A stretch of 64,000 nt of DNA from Prunus persica (GCF_000346465.2 NC_034012.1:21035816-21099815); one strand, 5' to 3'; shown: positions 26,990 through 38,985, numbered from the stretch's first letter. Notes: generated by a model from the sequence alone, not told the origin. A program made the numbers and translations.

Positions 26990-28800
26990 TGTAACAACCC
27001 GGTCCTAAATTAATAATTAAATACTAAATTGTTAAAGAAAAAGACAAAGTTACCCCGGAATATTTTAATAGGTGTACATGTGGACTTGTTGACCGGGGAG
27101 ACTTTGGTGAAATTGTTACTTCCCGGCTCGAAAAAGTGTTAAAATATTTAAAGTAAGAGAGAATAAATTTAAAAGTGGAAATAAATTGAAATAAACATTA
27201 AAATAAAATGATTTGAATTAATTAAGGCTTTTGAGAAATTAAAATATTATTTAATATTAAGGGGGGGCAAAAAGGTCATTTTAAGTTCGGGAAGGGATTT
27301 AGAAATTTCGATAGGACCATGGGGTAGAGCACGTCGAAACGAGTCCGTAGACACGTAGTGGACTCGAATCGGGATTGTAACGAAGAAATGACGATTAAAA
27401 GAAGTTCAGTAGTATAACCGTAAATAATTCGAAGTTCAGTTTTTTTTAAAAACCCAGATTTTCTGCAATTTGGAGCGGGACCAGCTGACACCCAAAGGTG
27501 ATATCTCTCACCTCCGACCACCAATAGAAGGAAGACCAGTCCCATTAGAACCACCATACTTCCCTCTTCCAGTCCCAGCCCATCTCAGCCTTGATCCGCC
27601 GTCGTGGTCTCCAGAAACCGCCACGAAACAGGGCGGTTTGGACAGTTTTTGACGGAATTTCGTGGTGCTCGTTCTCCCTCTTCCGGCCACCAAATCGGAC
27701 TAGTAAGCTATGATTTTCTAGCTATTTTCCATGCTGTAGCTGCTGGTTGAGTAGGATTTCAGGAATTTCAAGCATAGATCGTTCGATTTAAAATCTAGGT
27801 TTCAGCCGGTTTTGAGGGTGCAATGCCGGCCACTTCTGGCCAGTTTTTGGGGTCGGTCCAAGAACAAAAGTGGTTTCAAATAGGTTTTTTTACCTAGGGT
27901 AGGAGTTTGGGCCAGTGGTTTGGAGTTTTTCCAACCGCCAGAAATTTATCAAGCCACCCACACGCTGGCGGCGCGTGGGCAGTTTAGTGGAGACCACACT
28001 CAGTCCTAGAGTGATCCTCGTGTTGTCACGAGCACGTACAAATTCGCGGATCTTAATTTGGATAACGTTTGGACCCCGAACGGATCTCACATATTGTGCG
28101 ATTTCCGGGTTCAATACGTTTGAACCGTTGGATTGTAGTCAATTTTATATATGTCAAGCTAGACAATTCCCAGATCGTGTAGGATTCAATGGATCATGAA
28201 TCGGAGTCCTGGATACTCCGAAAAGGCCAACTCTAGGACTAGGTTTACAGTAACTGTCCGATTGTGCATTGTGCGATTGTGAGTAGTCCGACTGTCCGAT
28301 CGAAACCAAACTCTCGGGACATGTGTCCTTGGAATTTTAAGACCTCTAGAAAATCTTGGGTCGGAATTTTGAGGTCGTGGACCCCACGGGGTCCGGGGTG
28401 GACTTTTTGGGACTTATCGCTTTTTGAGTCCCGAGGCACTCCTAGACCGTTTTAATCATTGGAATGGTTTACATAGGCTTGAGAATGACTTCAAAAATAA
28501 TGCACGCACTTGTAGGAGCCCAGGGCCAGGACTTTGGATGAAATAATGAGGATGAGCTCCATGTGATATGTTTGCGCCTTTAGAAAGCTCATGTGCGTGC
28601 GAGTGTTTAGTTGGTTTAGTTGTAGTTCTAATTTCATGATTTTATATGATTTCAAGATGAGTATTTAATTATCTGTTTATTTATCACTTGTTTATATATG
28701 TTCATATGGTTAATTGTGTGGTAAGAGTATAAATACAATATTGGAATGGTATGCTAAGCAGAGATCGAGATAGTTAACAAACTAGCCAAGTATTTGGTGT

Positions 28801-28909
28801 ATGTATATATATATATATTCAGTAGTTGAAAAGGACAAATCTTAGGTTTTGGCTTTTATCAGATTATGATATATATTTATATATATATATATATACGCGT
28901 ATATATTTT
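28801..28909. repeat. AT microsatellites inside the solo LTR
   Basis: Two TA-dinucleotide tracts, 28801-28818 and 28868-28909, the second interrupted by ACGCGT. They are absent from the sister LTR. Confidence 0.85.
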
Positions 28910-29150
28910 AAGTTTAGTTGAGAACCAATCTATTTAAAGTTTATATAAATGACGAGTTATAGTTTTCAAACCCACCGCGAGGGTACCCCCCAGTTGCCTT
29001 GAGACAGTTGTTATTTTGATGACGCCCCACGAGTTTCGGGGACGCCTGAACCGTGTGGTGCGAGGATTGCGGCTCAGACTGAAGTGTTATCTCTGAGACC
29101 TACGAGTTATGCGGCTCGATTAACTTTATGGTTCCGAGACCTGCGAGGAT

Positions 29151-29260
29151 GGAATTGATGGACTAACTTTGGAATTTACGGATTATTATTGGAATTGACG
29201 GATATATGGAATTGATGGCATATATAGAATTGACGGTATTAAAGGAATTGACGGATAAGA
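29151..29260 (+). repeat. GGAATTGACGG short tandem repeat
   Basis: Six degenerate copies of GGAATT(G/T)A(C/T)GG spaced 16-20 bp apart (29151, 29171, 29191, 29208, about 29225, 29244). They occupy the same relative part of the LTR as the 95-bp minisatellite of the sister element. Confidence 0.75.
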
Positions 29261-29810
29261 AATGGGAGTACGCCTAGGTGGAGAGAATTTAAGTCCTGAG
29301 ATGCTTTTAAACTAAATTGAGGATTTTATACAGTTACCATTATTTTCTTAAGCGTCACATTTGTTTTACAGCGATAGATGGATATATATTTATTTATGAA
29401 CTTTACTTGAGTTCTATACAAGGGTGTTCTTAGCTTATAAATCTTTAATTTATTTTATTTTATTTTAGTGTGTTTATTTATCTTTATCTTTTATTATTTT
29501 ATATAGTATTAAATATCTTAAGTTTTTCTAGCATATTTTGCCCAACGAGTCTTAGAGTTATCCGGACCGTGGGAGCGAGAATTGCGGACCAGGTTGACCA
29601 GATGTCTCCTGAGTCCAGCGAGGATTACAGGTCAGGACGTGTCACCATTGGTGTCACGAGGAATTAATGGTTATGGCTTTCCAAGCATGATTACTTGATA
29701 TAAATGATTTTATTTCTTCATTTGATTATATATGGCTATGTGAGAAATGCCAGGAAGATTGAAATAGAAAGATGAGATGAAATATGAGAACTAGAGTGGT
29801 TTTGCAATTA

Positions 29811-29880
29811 AAGAACTATGTGTGGCTTCATCCCTCAGTAAGGGTACGTAGGCAGCCTGTAGTTGCAAGGTGCAGCCACG
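29811..29880 (+). other. Conserved LTR module (second copy)
   Basis: Contains TGTGGCTTCATCCCTCAG, then AGGGTACGTAGGCAGCC and GGTGCAGCCACGAG. It corresponds to 18625-18695. Confidence 0.6.
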
Positions 29881-30255
29881 AGTTAGAATGTTTGAGATTA
29901 CCAACGCAATATTGTTGTTCTGCAAGTCGAGATGAATTTGATTAGCAGATTGATTTATTGATTTCTTGCAATCTGAGACCAGAATATTATGGTGCTTAAT
30001 TTGTTTAGATATAATTGAATACATGCTGAACGATTGAGTTATATAAATGTTTGATGACAGGTGAAAATTTTGGGGAATGAGTAAATGACAAGGGAAACTC
30101 TGCCTAATTGTTTTTGGCAGAAGATAATATTATTTTAAAAATGAATTTTTTTCTTAGAAAGGAAGTTTGGTCTTTGTGCCTGGCACCAGCCAGGGGTCAG
30201 ATACTCATAGGGTTCGGCTCGGATTCCAAAGTGGAATTTGGGTCGGGTCCTGTCA

Positions 30256-33200
30256 ATTCATGTTCTTACGAAGTTCGTTATGAAATGGAGTGGTTGGGGT
30301 ATTGCATAGTATTGGCAATTGGTTTTCACTCAAAACTCAAAAAAGGACTCCTCCCACAACATTATGATGTTCCCCAAGCTTTGGACTCAATCCGATATCG
30401 ATTGGTCCATGAAATTGGACAATTCAGGTTCGTACGAAGTTCGTTCTGAATTGAAGTGGTTGGTGTATTGTATAGATCTAGAGATTAGATTCACTAAAAA
30501 CCCACCAAATGACTCCTCCCACAATATTATGATGTTCCCCACGTTTTGGACTCAATCCGATATCGATTGGTCCACGAAATTGGACAATTCAGGTTCGAAC
30601 GAAGTTTGTTATGAAATGGAGTGGTTGGTGTATTGCATAGTTTTACCCACAGGATTTCAATCAAAACTCACCAAATGACTCCTCCCACCAAATTATGATG
30701 TTCCCGAAGCGTTGGACTCAATCCGATATCGAGTGGTTGGTGTATTGTTTAGTTGTAGAGATTGTATTTCACTCAAAACCTTCCACATGACTCCTCCCAC
30801 AATATTATGATGTTCCCCAAGTTTTGGACTCAATCCGATATCGATTGGTCCATGAAATTGGATAATTCAGGTTCGTACAAAGTTTGTTATGAAATGGACT
30901 GGTTGGAGTATTGTATAGCTCTAGAGATTGGATTTCATTCAAAACCCACCAAATGACGCCTCCCACAACATTATGTTGTTCCCCAAGTTTTGGACTCAAT
31001 CCGATATCGATTGGTCCATGAAATTGGACAATTCAGGTTCGTACGTAGTTCGTTCTGAAATGCAACGTGTATTGTATAGTTCTAGAGATTGGATTTCACT
31101 CAAAACTCACCAAATGAATCCTCCCACTATATTATGATGTTCCCCAAGTTTTGGACACAATCTGATATCGATTGGTCCATGAAATCAGACAATTCAGGTT
31201 CGTACGAAGTTCATTCTGAAATGGAGTGATTGGTCTACTGCATAGTTCTAGAGATTGGATTTCACTCAAAAGCCACTAAATGACTCCTCACACTATATTA
31301 TGATGTTCCCCAAGTTTTGGACTCAATCCGATATCGATTGGTCCATGAAATTGGACAATTCAGGTTCGTACGAAGTTTGTTACAAAATGGAATGGTTGGT
31401 GTTTTGCATCGTTTTAGCCACTGGATTTCACTCAAAACTCACGAAATGACTCCTCCCACCATATTATGATGTTCCCCAAGTTTTGCAATCAGTCCGATAT
31501 CGATTGGTCCATGAAATCGGACAATTCAGGTTCGTACGAAGTTCTTTATGAAATGGAGTGGTTGGTGTATTGTATATTTCTAGAGATTGGATTTCACTCA
31601 AAACCCACCAAATGACTCCTCCCACTATATTATTATGTTCCCCAGGTTTTGGACTCAATCCGATATCAATTGGTCCATGAAATTGGACAACTCAGGTTCG
31701 TACGAAGTTCCTTATGAAATGGAGTGCTTGGTGTGTTGTATAGTTCTAGAGATTGGATTTCACTCAAAACCCACCAAATGACGCCTCCCACAACATTATG
31801 TTGTTCCCCAAGTTTTGGACTCAATCCGATATCGATTGGTCCATGAAATTGGACAATTCACGTTCGTACGTAGTTCGTTATGAAATACAACGTGTATTCT
31901 ATAGTTCTAGAGATTGGATTTCACTAAAACCTGACCAAATTACTCCTCCCACTATATTATGATGTTCCCCAAGTTTTGGACTCAATCCGATATCAATTGG
32001 TCCATGAAATTGGACAATTCAAGTTTGTACGAAGTTACTTATGAAATGGAGTGGTTGGTGTATTGTATAGTTCTAGAGATTGGATTTCACTAAAATCCCA
32101 CTAAATGACTCCTCCCACAATATTATGATGTTCCCGAAGTTTTGGAATCAGTCTGATATCGAATGGTCCACGAAATCAGACAATTCAGGTTCGTATGACG
32201 TTCGTTCTAAAATGGAGTGGTTGGTGTATTGCATAGTTTTAGCCGTTGGATTTCATTCAAAACTCACCAAATGACTCCTCCCACTATATTATGATGTTCC
32301 CAAAGTTTTGGACTCAATCTGATATCGATTGGTTATCAAATTGGACAATTCAGGTTCGTACGAAGTTCGTTTTGAAATGGAGTGGTTGGTGTATTGCATA
32401 GTTTTAGCCATTCGATTTCACTCAAAACTGGCCAAATGACTCTTCCTACCATATTATCATGTTCCCCAAGTTTTGGACTCAATCCGATATCGATTGGTCT
32501 CAGAAATTAGACTATTCATGTTCGTACGAAGTTCGTTCTCTAATGGAGTGGTTGGTGTATTTTATAGTTTTTGCTATTGGATTTCACCAAAAACCCACAA
32601 AATGACTCCTCCCACTATATTATGATGGTCCCCAAGTTTTGGACTCAATCCGATATCGATTGGTCAATCAAATTCGACAATTAATGTTCGTACGAAGTTC
32701 GTTCTCTAATGGAGTGGTTGGTGTATTGCATAGTTTTAGCCATTGGATTTCGCTCAAAACTCACCAAATGACTCCTCCCACCATATTATGATGTTCCCCA
32801 AGTTTTGGACCCAATCCGATATCGATTGGTCTAAGAAATTAGACTATTCATGTTCGTACGAAGTTCGTTCTCTAATGGAGTGGTTGGTGTATTGCATGGT
32901 TTTGGCAATTTGATTTCACTCAAAACTCACCGAATGACTCCTCCCACAACATTATGATGTTTTCCATGTTTTGGTATGAATCCGATATCGATTGGTCCAT
33001 CAAATTGGACAATTCAGGTTTGTACGAAGTTCGTTCTGAAATAGAGTAGTTGGTGTATTGCATAGTTCTAGAGATTGGATTTCACTGAAAACCCACCAAA
33101 TGACCCGTCCCAAAACGTTATGATGTTCCCTAAGTTTTGGACACCATCCGACATTGATTGGCTATGAAATTGGACAATTCAGGTTTGTACGAAGTTCGTT

Positions 33201-33604
33201 CTGAAATGGAGTGGTTGGTGTATTGTATAGTTCTTGATATTGGACTACACTCAAAATCCACCAAATGACTCCTCCGACAAGATAATGATGTTACCCAAGT
33301 TTTGGATTCAATCCGATATCGATTGGTTCAAGAAATTGGACAATTCAGGTTCGTATGAAGTTCGTTCTGAAATGGAGTGGTTGGTGTATTGCATAGTTCT
33401 GGAGATTGGATTACACTCAAAACTCACCAAATGACTCCTCCCATAACATTATGAAGTTCCCCAAGTTTTGGACACAATCCGATATCGATTGGTCCATGAA
33501 TTTGGGCAATTCAGGTTTGTACGAAGTTCGTTCTGAAACGGAGTGGTTGGTGTATTGGATAATTTTAGCCATTGGATTTCGCTCAAAACTCGCCAAATGA
33601 CTCC
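30256..33604 (+). repeat. Satellite array, type B
   Basis: About 20 monomers. It includes a shortened monomer at about 30733, where GATATCGA joins GTGGTTGGTG, and an 825-bp higher-order repeat. It ends in GCCAAATGACTCC, where the Athila LTR begins. No gene seen. Confidence 0.93.
30760..32410 (+). repeat. Pentameric higher-order repeat, 825 bp x 2
   Basis: Matching variants recur exactly 825 bp apart: GACGCCTCCCACAACATTATG with TTGTTCCCC (30954 and 31779), CGTACGTAGTTCG followed by a monomer lacking GAGTGGTTG (about 31060 and 31885), and CACTAAATGACTCCTC copies at about 31275 and 32100. 825 is five monomers less a few deleted bases, and the same short deletion is present in both units. Confidence 0.88.
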
Positions 33605-35055
33605 TGATAGGATTTTTAGTACCTGTGTAAACAAGGTTAAAATCACATAGAATACTTGCAAGAATACAAGGCTATTGTAGTATAGATGCTCATGCAAGGT
33701 CGTTTTCCTCAAGGACCAATTAGCAATTTAAGTAAAAACAAATTCCAAAAAAAACTACTTAAAATAAAAGGTGAAGAAAGATGATTATGAATTTGGTTGA
33801 TTCTAAAAACAAATATTAAACAAAAACAAATACGATAGAAGGAAAGAGTTTTGAATATCAATTTATAAAAGCACTTACCATCACCTAGCACTCCTATGAA
33901 CTTTTACCAATTACTTATGATTTGCACATGCCACTTTGAAGGTTAGGTTTTCCTAATGTATATTCTACTTGGAACCTCCAACACAGAACGTATATCCAAC
34001 ATGCAACCCGTCCGGACGTTCGGATCAAATCTGAACATGAAAGACTCATTAAGTTTTTGTGAAAACCCTATGAAAAACCATGCAACCCTTAAGACGTGGT
34101 GTTCATCTTAAGTGAAATTACAATTATTAATCACAAGAAGCTAGCATCAATTTCAGGGAACCTTCCGACCAAAATTGCATCCAATTACTTTTCTAAAGAT
34201 CCTAATGGTGATCAGGCATTAAGACAATTAGATAGTTTAAAACAGTGATTAACAATTCAAGTAGGCATGCACTCATCATAAGCAATTAAATAAAAATCAC
34301 ATATTCATGCTAAGGTTCAAGGCTTCACCCTAGCAAAAGAAATTTAGTTACGCATACTTATAATTGAAATCCAAGAAAATATCATTAAGAAGAAAAGAAC
34401 GAAAACACCAGAAAGTTGGAAAACCCAAAACCCTAGCAATTGCTCTCCACAATGCAAAGTTCAAAAGTGAAAAAGAAGTCCAAATTTCCTTGTGAGAAAG
34501 AGCTTAAATACCCCTTAAAACCTAGCTGCCAATGTACAGCTTTTCTATCCCCACAAGGAAACTAATTAAAATAAAATAATACTAGGAAATAAAGTCCAAA
34601 TTGGAATAGGAGAATCTGCCCAAAACCTGCCCCGCCACGTTTTGGCCCCAAATCTCCTCCAAATCTGGCCCAATATAGGTTGTTTTAAAGATAAAAATGT
34701 TCTGAACACTTCTCTAGAAGGCCATGAACCCATCCGAGGTCATCTTGGGCTCCAAAAATGCAATAAAAGCCCAACACGTCATTATTCCAGCACCGCGCAC
34801 TGCTCCTTTATTTTATTGCCAGAAAATAACTGCTTGGAAGAAAAATCTGAAATTTTGATACGATCAAGCTAAGTGACTCACGAACGTCCTCCAACTAGAA
34901 TTACTCCAAAATTCGTCCATTGGTTATGTTTTGCTCCAGAGAGAGTCGAAAGTCCTATATTGGAAATATAATTCGAAGTATCAAAATTCTTCCAAAATAT
35001 TAACCAAAATATACTAAGAATGAGGTTAAATATATAATATAAAATATGTCCATCA
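33605..35055 (-). repeat. Athila 3' LTR (1451 bp)
   Basis: The + strand shows TGATAGGATTTTT at the left and GTCCATCA at the right, giving inverted ends TGAT(A)GG...CC(A/T)ATCA-like and TG...CA termini. On the inner side it abuts a polypurine tract. A TATA-like TATTTAAG lies on the - strand at 34502-34511. No second LTR is in the window to compare, so insertion age cannot be estimated. Confidence 0.88.
34502..34511 (-). promoter_or_regulatory. TATA-like box in the Athila LTR
   Basis: GGTATTTAAGCT on the - strand, about 545 bp into the LTR, followed by a pyrimidine-rich stretch. It is a plausible U3 promoter, supported by position and composition only. Confidence 0.4.
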
Positions 35056-35072
35056 AAATACCCCCAAACTTA
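35056..35072 (-). other. Polypurine tract next to the 3' LTR
   Basis: On the - strand TAAGTTTGGGGGTATTT stands immediately before the LTR start TGATGG, preceded by CTTGAGGACAAGC. This is the usual plus-strand priming site layout in plant Athila/Tat-type elements and fixes the LTR edge. Confidence 0.88.
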
Positions 35073-36020
35073 GTTTTTGCTTGTCCTCAAGCGAAACAAG
35101 ACTCAAACAAAAATAAAACTTAACAGATTAGACATCTGGCTAACACTTAACCAGGACAAAATTTCCACCGTCAAGTTGCAATCCATAGAAAATTTTAAAA
35201 ACTAGAACATCCTTTCAATAGATCCAAGTAATCCCACCACAGAGTCTAAGCTATTTAGACTCAATTAGAAAAGAATTCACAAACTTCCTTCAGTGTAAAG
35301 TGAACCATCATGGTTAAGGAGACTCGACTAAATCCCTTACCTCTCATCCCTTTTATTCATACTTCACACTCCACACTTTTTTTTTTTTCCTCTTTTCGTT
35401 TTTGTTTTTGTTTTTTTTGTTTTTGTTTTTTTTTTGTTTTTTTGTTTTTGTTTTTTTATAGTAACAGTAGTGGTTGTGCAATGTTGGTTCCCTTAAGCTT
35501 TCGATCCAACCGTGTAGCAAGCTTTAGGTCAATGTCTCCCAAACCACTCGGGTTTTAGGGCACTAGGTGTAGAACACCCTAAGGACTTATTAACTCAAGC
35601 TGAAAAGGCTACGAAACCAACTAACCACCCTACCTCATGCCAAAACTCTACCGTTTGTCTCGAGAATCACTGCTGATTAGGCAGGACTGGCTCGGTTACT
35701 AGCAAAGCTTCGGGTGAGGCAATTATTACTTTATAACACATACTAACTTTATTTATATTGAACAGAAATTAAAACACACTTGGACAAAAAGTAAGTATTA
35801 CAATCTCACTCCCCAAAAACCATGTTGATGTGATGTGCAAATTTCAAAGTATAATTCATGAATTAGTGTCTAAGCAACAATAAATAGAAAAGACTCTATT
35901 GTGGGATTGATCTTCACCATGTCCATTTGTTCTAACGTTTAAAATAATCTATCTATGGATATTAACTTAAAAACGAAATTTTTTAAACAAGACTCAAAAA
36001 ATGAAAAATATAAAATTTAC
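35073..36020 (-). other. Athila 3' non-coding region, distal part
   Basis: No coding region can be supported. On the + strand it contains a T-rich tract at 35377-35458 broken by single Gs, so it is A-rich in the element's sense. The 82-codon open frame at 35310-35558 on the + strand is mostly this tract. Confidence 0.6.
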
Positions 36021-36060
36021 TTTCCCACCCCCAAACTTAAATCACACTTTGTCCTCAAGG
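36021..36060 (-). other. Second polypurine-tract-like module
   Basis: On the - strand CCTTGAGGACAAAG is followed by ATTTAAGTTTGGGGGTGGGAA. This repeats the layout of the true tract at 35056-35100, about 965 bp upstream of it in element sense. It may be an internal duplication, a secondary priming site, or the trace of an older LTR junction. Confidence 0.6.
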
Positions 36061-36210
36061 TGTGGAAAATAAACAAAGGAAACAACTAAAGAAGTAATTA
36101 GGAGAGAAAAATAAAAAACTAAAAAGAAAAGAAAAGAACATAAAACATAAACAGAAAAAAGTAAAAGAGAAAAATAAAAAACGAAATAAAAAAAATGAAC
36201 ACACCAGGGA
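36061..36210. repeat. A-rich low-complexity tract
   Basis: Over 70% A on the + strand with interspersed G, giving T- and C-rich sequence in element sense. It supports accidental open frames on the - strand that I do not regard as coding. Confidence 0.8.
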
Positions 36211-37004
36211 TGCGGAGGTGACGCTGCGGTGATTCGAAGGCATGACCTGTAGCTAGGATGCGAAGAGCGCTGACCCACAGCCCAAGTCCACACATGTGTC
36301 AAATATTGGCAACGGCTGCAATATAACCTGGTGCATCCGCTGCATGTGTCATTTGAAAACAAATTGGATCCCCTTCGTCTAACCTCGTGTCCAGAGCCAA
36401 CAAGCTCGCCTTTGGCCATTCCCAGCTCGGATTGTAAATTACAAAAGACGCTTTTGTATTGCACTTATTGTCAACCCATCCATCTCCACCCTCTCCCTTT
36501 GTTATCTCTAGCAAGAACTCAAGAGCCTTGGCTATCTTTCAGAGCATAGTCATGTGGGTTCATCTGTGTGAGGGTGCCAGATCCAGAAAACCTTCAACAA
36601 AATCAAAATCACCATCCGCTGCGGCTTCGTCGAAGAGACAATCGGATCCTCACCGAGATTCGTCCCAACTCCGACCCCAACGACTCGGATGAGCTGACCC
36701 AGACCGAGTTCAACCCGAACACCACATACACTCGGAGTTCCTGAGCTTGGTTAACGGTAAGCTTCGCGTTGTGCTCGTAACTGGGTCTCAGTGTGGGTAT
36801 TTTTGTGTTGAAAGTAATTAAGAACAAGAATGATTATTGCAGACTTCGTTGCCTTGTTCTGAGATACTCATCCTCGTCTGTTTTCATCAGCTTCAATTTT
36901 AGAGTTGCATCAACCTTGGAAATAATGCGTGGAGACTTGCGGATTTCAGCGAGCAAGTCAATCTTCAAGTTGGGAGTAGGTATAATATCGAATCCCTGCA
37001 AGTC

Positions 37005-37035
<31 letters not shown>

Positions 37036-37040
37036 TAGAT
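36211..37040 (+). other. Gene-like segment antisense to the Athila element, unidentified
   Basis: This part is GC- and CpG-richer than its surroundings. On the + strand it shows exon-like sequence (36590-36755) ending in TTAACG/GTAAGC and a TTATTGCAG/AC site at about 36842, a possible 90-bp intron. No frame stays open across both exon-like parts and I recognise no protein. Extra ORFs, including antisense ones, between pol and the 3' LTR have been described for plant Athila/Tat-type elements, and captured host gene fragments also occur; either could apply. Three-frame translation gave no convincing motif, so no function is proposed. Confidence 0.35.
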
Positions 37041-37296
37041 CTGCATTAATTCATGGGTCTTTCTGGATTGTGAGAATTTCTACTTATTTGTGTCTTTTGG
37101 TTGGTTCTGATAGCGATACTCAGTTGTGTGGTGTTTGGCTATGTGATGTAAACTGAGCTGCAAAAAAAATGAACTTCTCAAATTATATATATGTGCTGGA
37201 TCTGCAACAGCTTCCCCCAAACTTGCATCTTTGAGTGAGCTCATCTGAATTACTTTAACTTCCAGTATAGTGTAGATGTGGTGATGTTAATGTAGA

Positions 37297-37368
37297 CTTG
37301 CTGCTGGGTGCATGATTCCAGCTGCTGCTGGGTGCAAGATTCCAGCTGCTACTGGGTGCAAGATTCCA
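37297..37368 (+). repeat. 24-bp tandem repeat, three copies
   Basis: Three consecutive units of GCTGCTGCTGGGTGCAAGAT followed by TCCA, with two or three changes among copies. It lies in the non-coding tail of the Athila element. Confidence 0.85.
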
Positions 37369-37607
37369 GTATAGGATTTTCTGTTTTTGATGCTTGCTGC
37401 TGATGGTTGTGTCCTGCATTGAGTCAATTATGTGTTAGGAATAGAAAGAAAATAGAAACAACTAGATAAAGAAAACAACAATTTTTTTTTTATTTTTTAT
37501 TTTGTTTTTTCGAAAATAAAAGAAGTAAAGAGTTTAGAAAAATTGGGTCGCCTCCCAATAAGCGCTTTATTTTAAGTCTGTAGCTGGACTTTGCAGAAGC
37601 CTGGTGG
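37369..37607 (-). other. Athila region just 3' of integrase
   Basis: Non-coding in element sense. It has a T-rich stretch at 37482-37510 (+ strand). I see no ORF or other feature. Confidence 0.5.
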
Positions 37608-38710
37608 TCAAATCACTGGTTCCTTCAGAGTCAAAGACTCGGCTGCAATGTCAAACGGTGTCTCCACGTAGGGTTTCAGCCTATGACCATTCACCTTGAA
37701 TGTGTTGCCTTTATCTTCATTAGTGATTTGAACTGCTCCATGAGGAAAAACTTGAGTCACTAGGTAGGGTCCAGTCCAACGAGATTTTAATTTCCTTGGA
37801 AACAACTTGAGCCTTGAACTAAATAATAGAACCTTTTGCCCTGGCTGAAATTCCTTCCGTAAAATTTGACTGTCATGAAATGCATTAGTTCTTTCCTTGT
37901 AGATGCGAGAACTATCATAAGCACCTTGACGAATTTCCTCTAGCTCATTTAACTGCAATTTCCGCTTTTCCCCAGCTGAGTCATATGCAAAATTTAACTC
38001 TTTAATGGCCCAGTAAGCTTATGCTCCAGCTCCATAGGTAGATGACAGGCTTTCCCATAAACAGTCGGAATGGTGACATCCCAATAGGAGTTTTATAAGC
38101 TGTCCTGTATGCCCACAAAGCATCATTTAGTTTGAAACTCCAATCCTTGCGTGTAGAGCTCACTGTTTTCTCCAAAATACGCTTTATTTCTCTGTTTGAA
38201 ACTTCAACTTGACCAGATGTCTGTGGGTGGTATGGTGTAGCCACGCGATGATTAATCCCATATTTTGCAAGTAGGTTAGCAAATGGTTTATTAATAAAAT
38301 GCTTCCCCCCATCACTAAGAATAACACGCGGAATTCCAAAACGTGGAAATATAACCCCCTAGAGGAACTTCAGGACAACTGATCCTTGATTAGTTGGTGC
38401 TGCAATGGCCTCGACCCACTTTGAAACATATTCCACAGCCACTAAAATATATTGGTGCCCGTTAGAAGATGGGAATGGTCCCATGAAATCAATACCCCAA
38501 ACATCAAATAGTTCAACAATTAGGATACTTTGCTAGGGCATCTCATTCCTTTTGGATTGATTGCCGACCCTTTGACACCTATCACATGCCTTGCACCAAT
38601 TCTGTGAATCTCTAAAAAGTGTTGGCCAAAATAACCCACTCTGTAGGATTTTCTCTGCTGTCCTTTTCTGCCCAAAATGTCCTCCACAAGCGTAGTGATG
38701 AGCAAACTTT
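37608..38710 (-). pseudogene. Integrase region (degraded)
   Basis: The zinc-binding HHCC region is [11 protein letters not shown] to CKACDRCQR (38697-38573). The catalytic core keeps its D-D-E triad: Asp in GIDFMGP (38488-38490), Asp in LSDGG (38311-38313) and Glu in NREIKR (38188-38190). It is broken by stops at 38533 and 38359 and by two one-base deletions near 38062 and 38022. The C-terminal part (37958-37608, 116 codons open) has SRWTGPYLV, VFPHGAVQI and VNGHRLKPY. No chromodomain follows, consistent with Athila and against a chromovirus. Confidence 0.9.
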
Positions 38711-38985
38711 AAAACACTTTCCTGTTCAGCCTCCGGAATACACCTGCGAATAATCTGGTCTGCACAATACTTGTATAAGTACGGTTCATCCCAGAAATAG
38801 TGCTTTACATCAGATAAAAACTTCTTTTTCTGTTGGTAGGAAAAATCTGGATGCACCACACCCTTAGCCAAATAATTGACAATATCTGCAAACCAAGGTG
38901 TGTCAATTTTGACAGCAAATAGCTGTTCATCTAGGAAACTTTCACTCAATGGTAGAGAATATGCCTCTGTAGCTGCTGGAATAAT

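Larger units (their letters stand above)
26990..30255 (+). mobile_element. Solo LTR, 3.27 kb, same family as 16624-18995
   Basis: Runs from TGTAACAACCCGG to GGGTCCTGTCA. Flanks are ATTCG (26985-26989) and ATTCA (30256-30260), a 5-bp target duplication with one mismatch; CAATTC also matches on both sides if the edges are moved by one or two bases. Collinear shared parts with the first solo LTR are AGACACGTAGTGG near 27350, CCAAGAACAAAAGTGG near 27858, a GGCGCGTGGG segment near 27970, and the module at 29811-29880. It is longer than its relative and has AT-rich and GAATTGACGG repeats where the other has a 95-bp minisatellite. No retroviral domains are encoded. Confidence 0.8.

Noticed and set aside
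16624..30255. The 16624-18995 and 26990-30255 copies as the two LTRs of one full-length element
   Set aside because: Each has its own target duplication (ATGGT and ATTCA-like), and the DNA between them is satellite plus an unrelated solo LTR, not gag-pol.
36042..36464. 140-codon open frame on the - strand with a hydrophobic Phe-rich end
   Set aside because: The hydrophobic end is the translation of an A-rich (T-rich on this strand) low-complexity tract. It is not a credible env-like protein.
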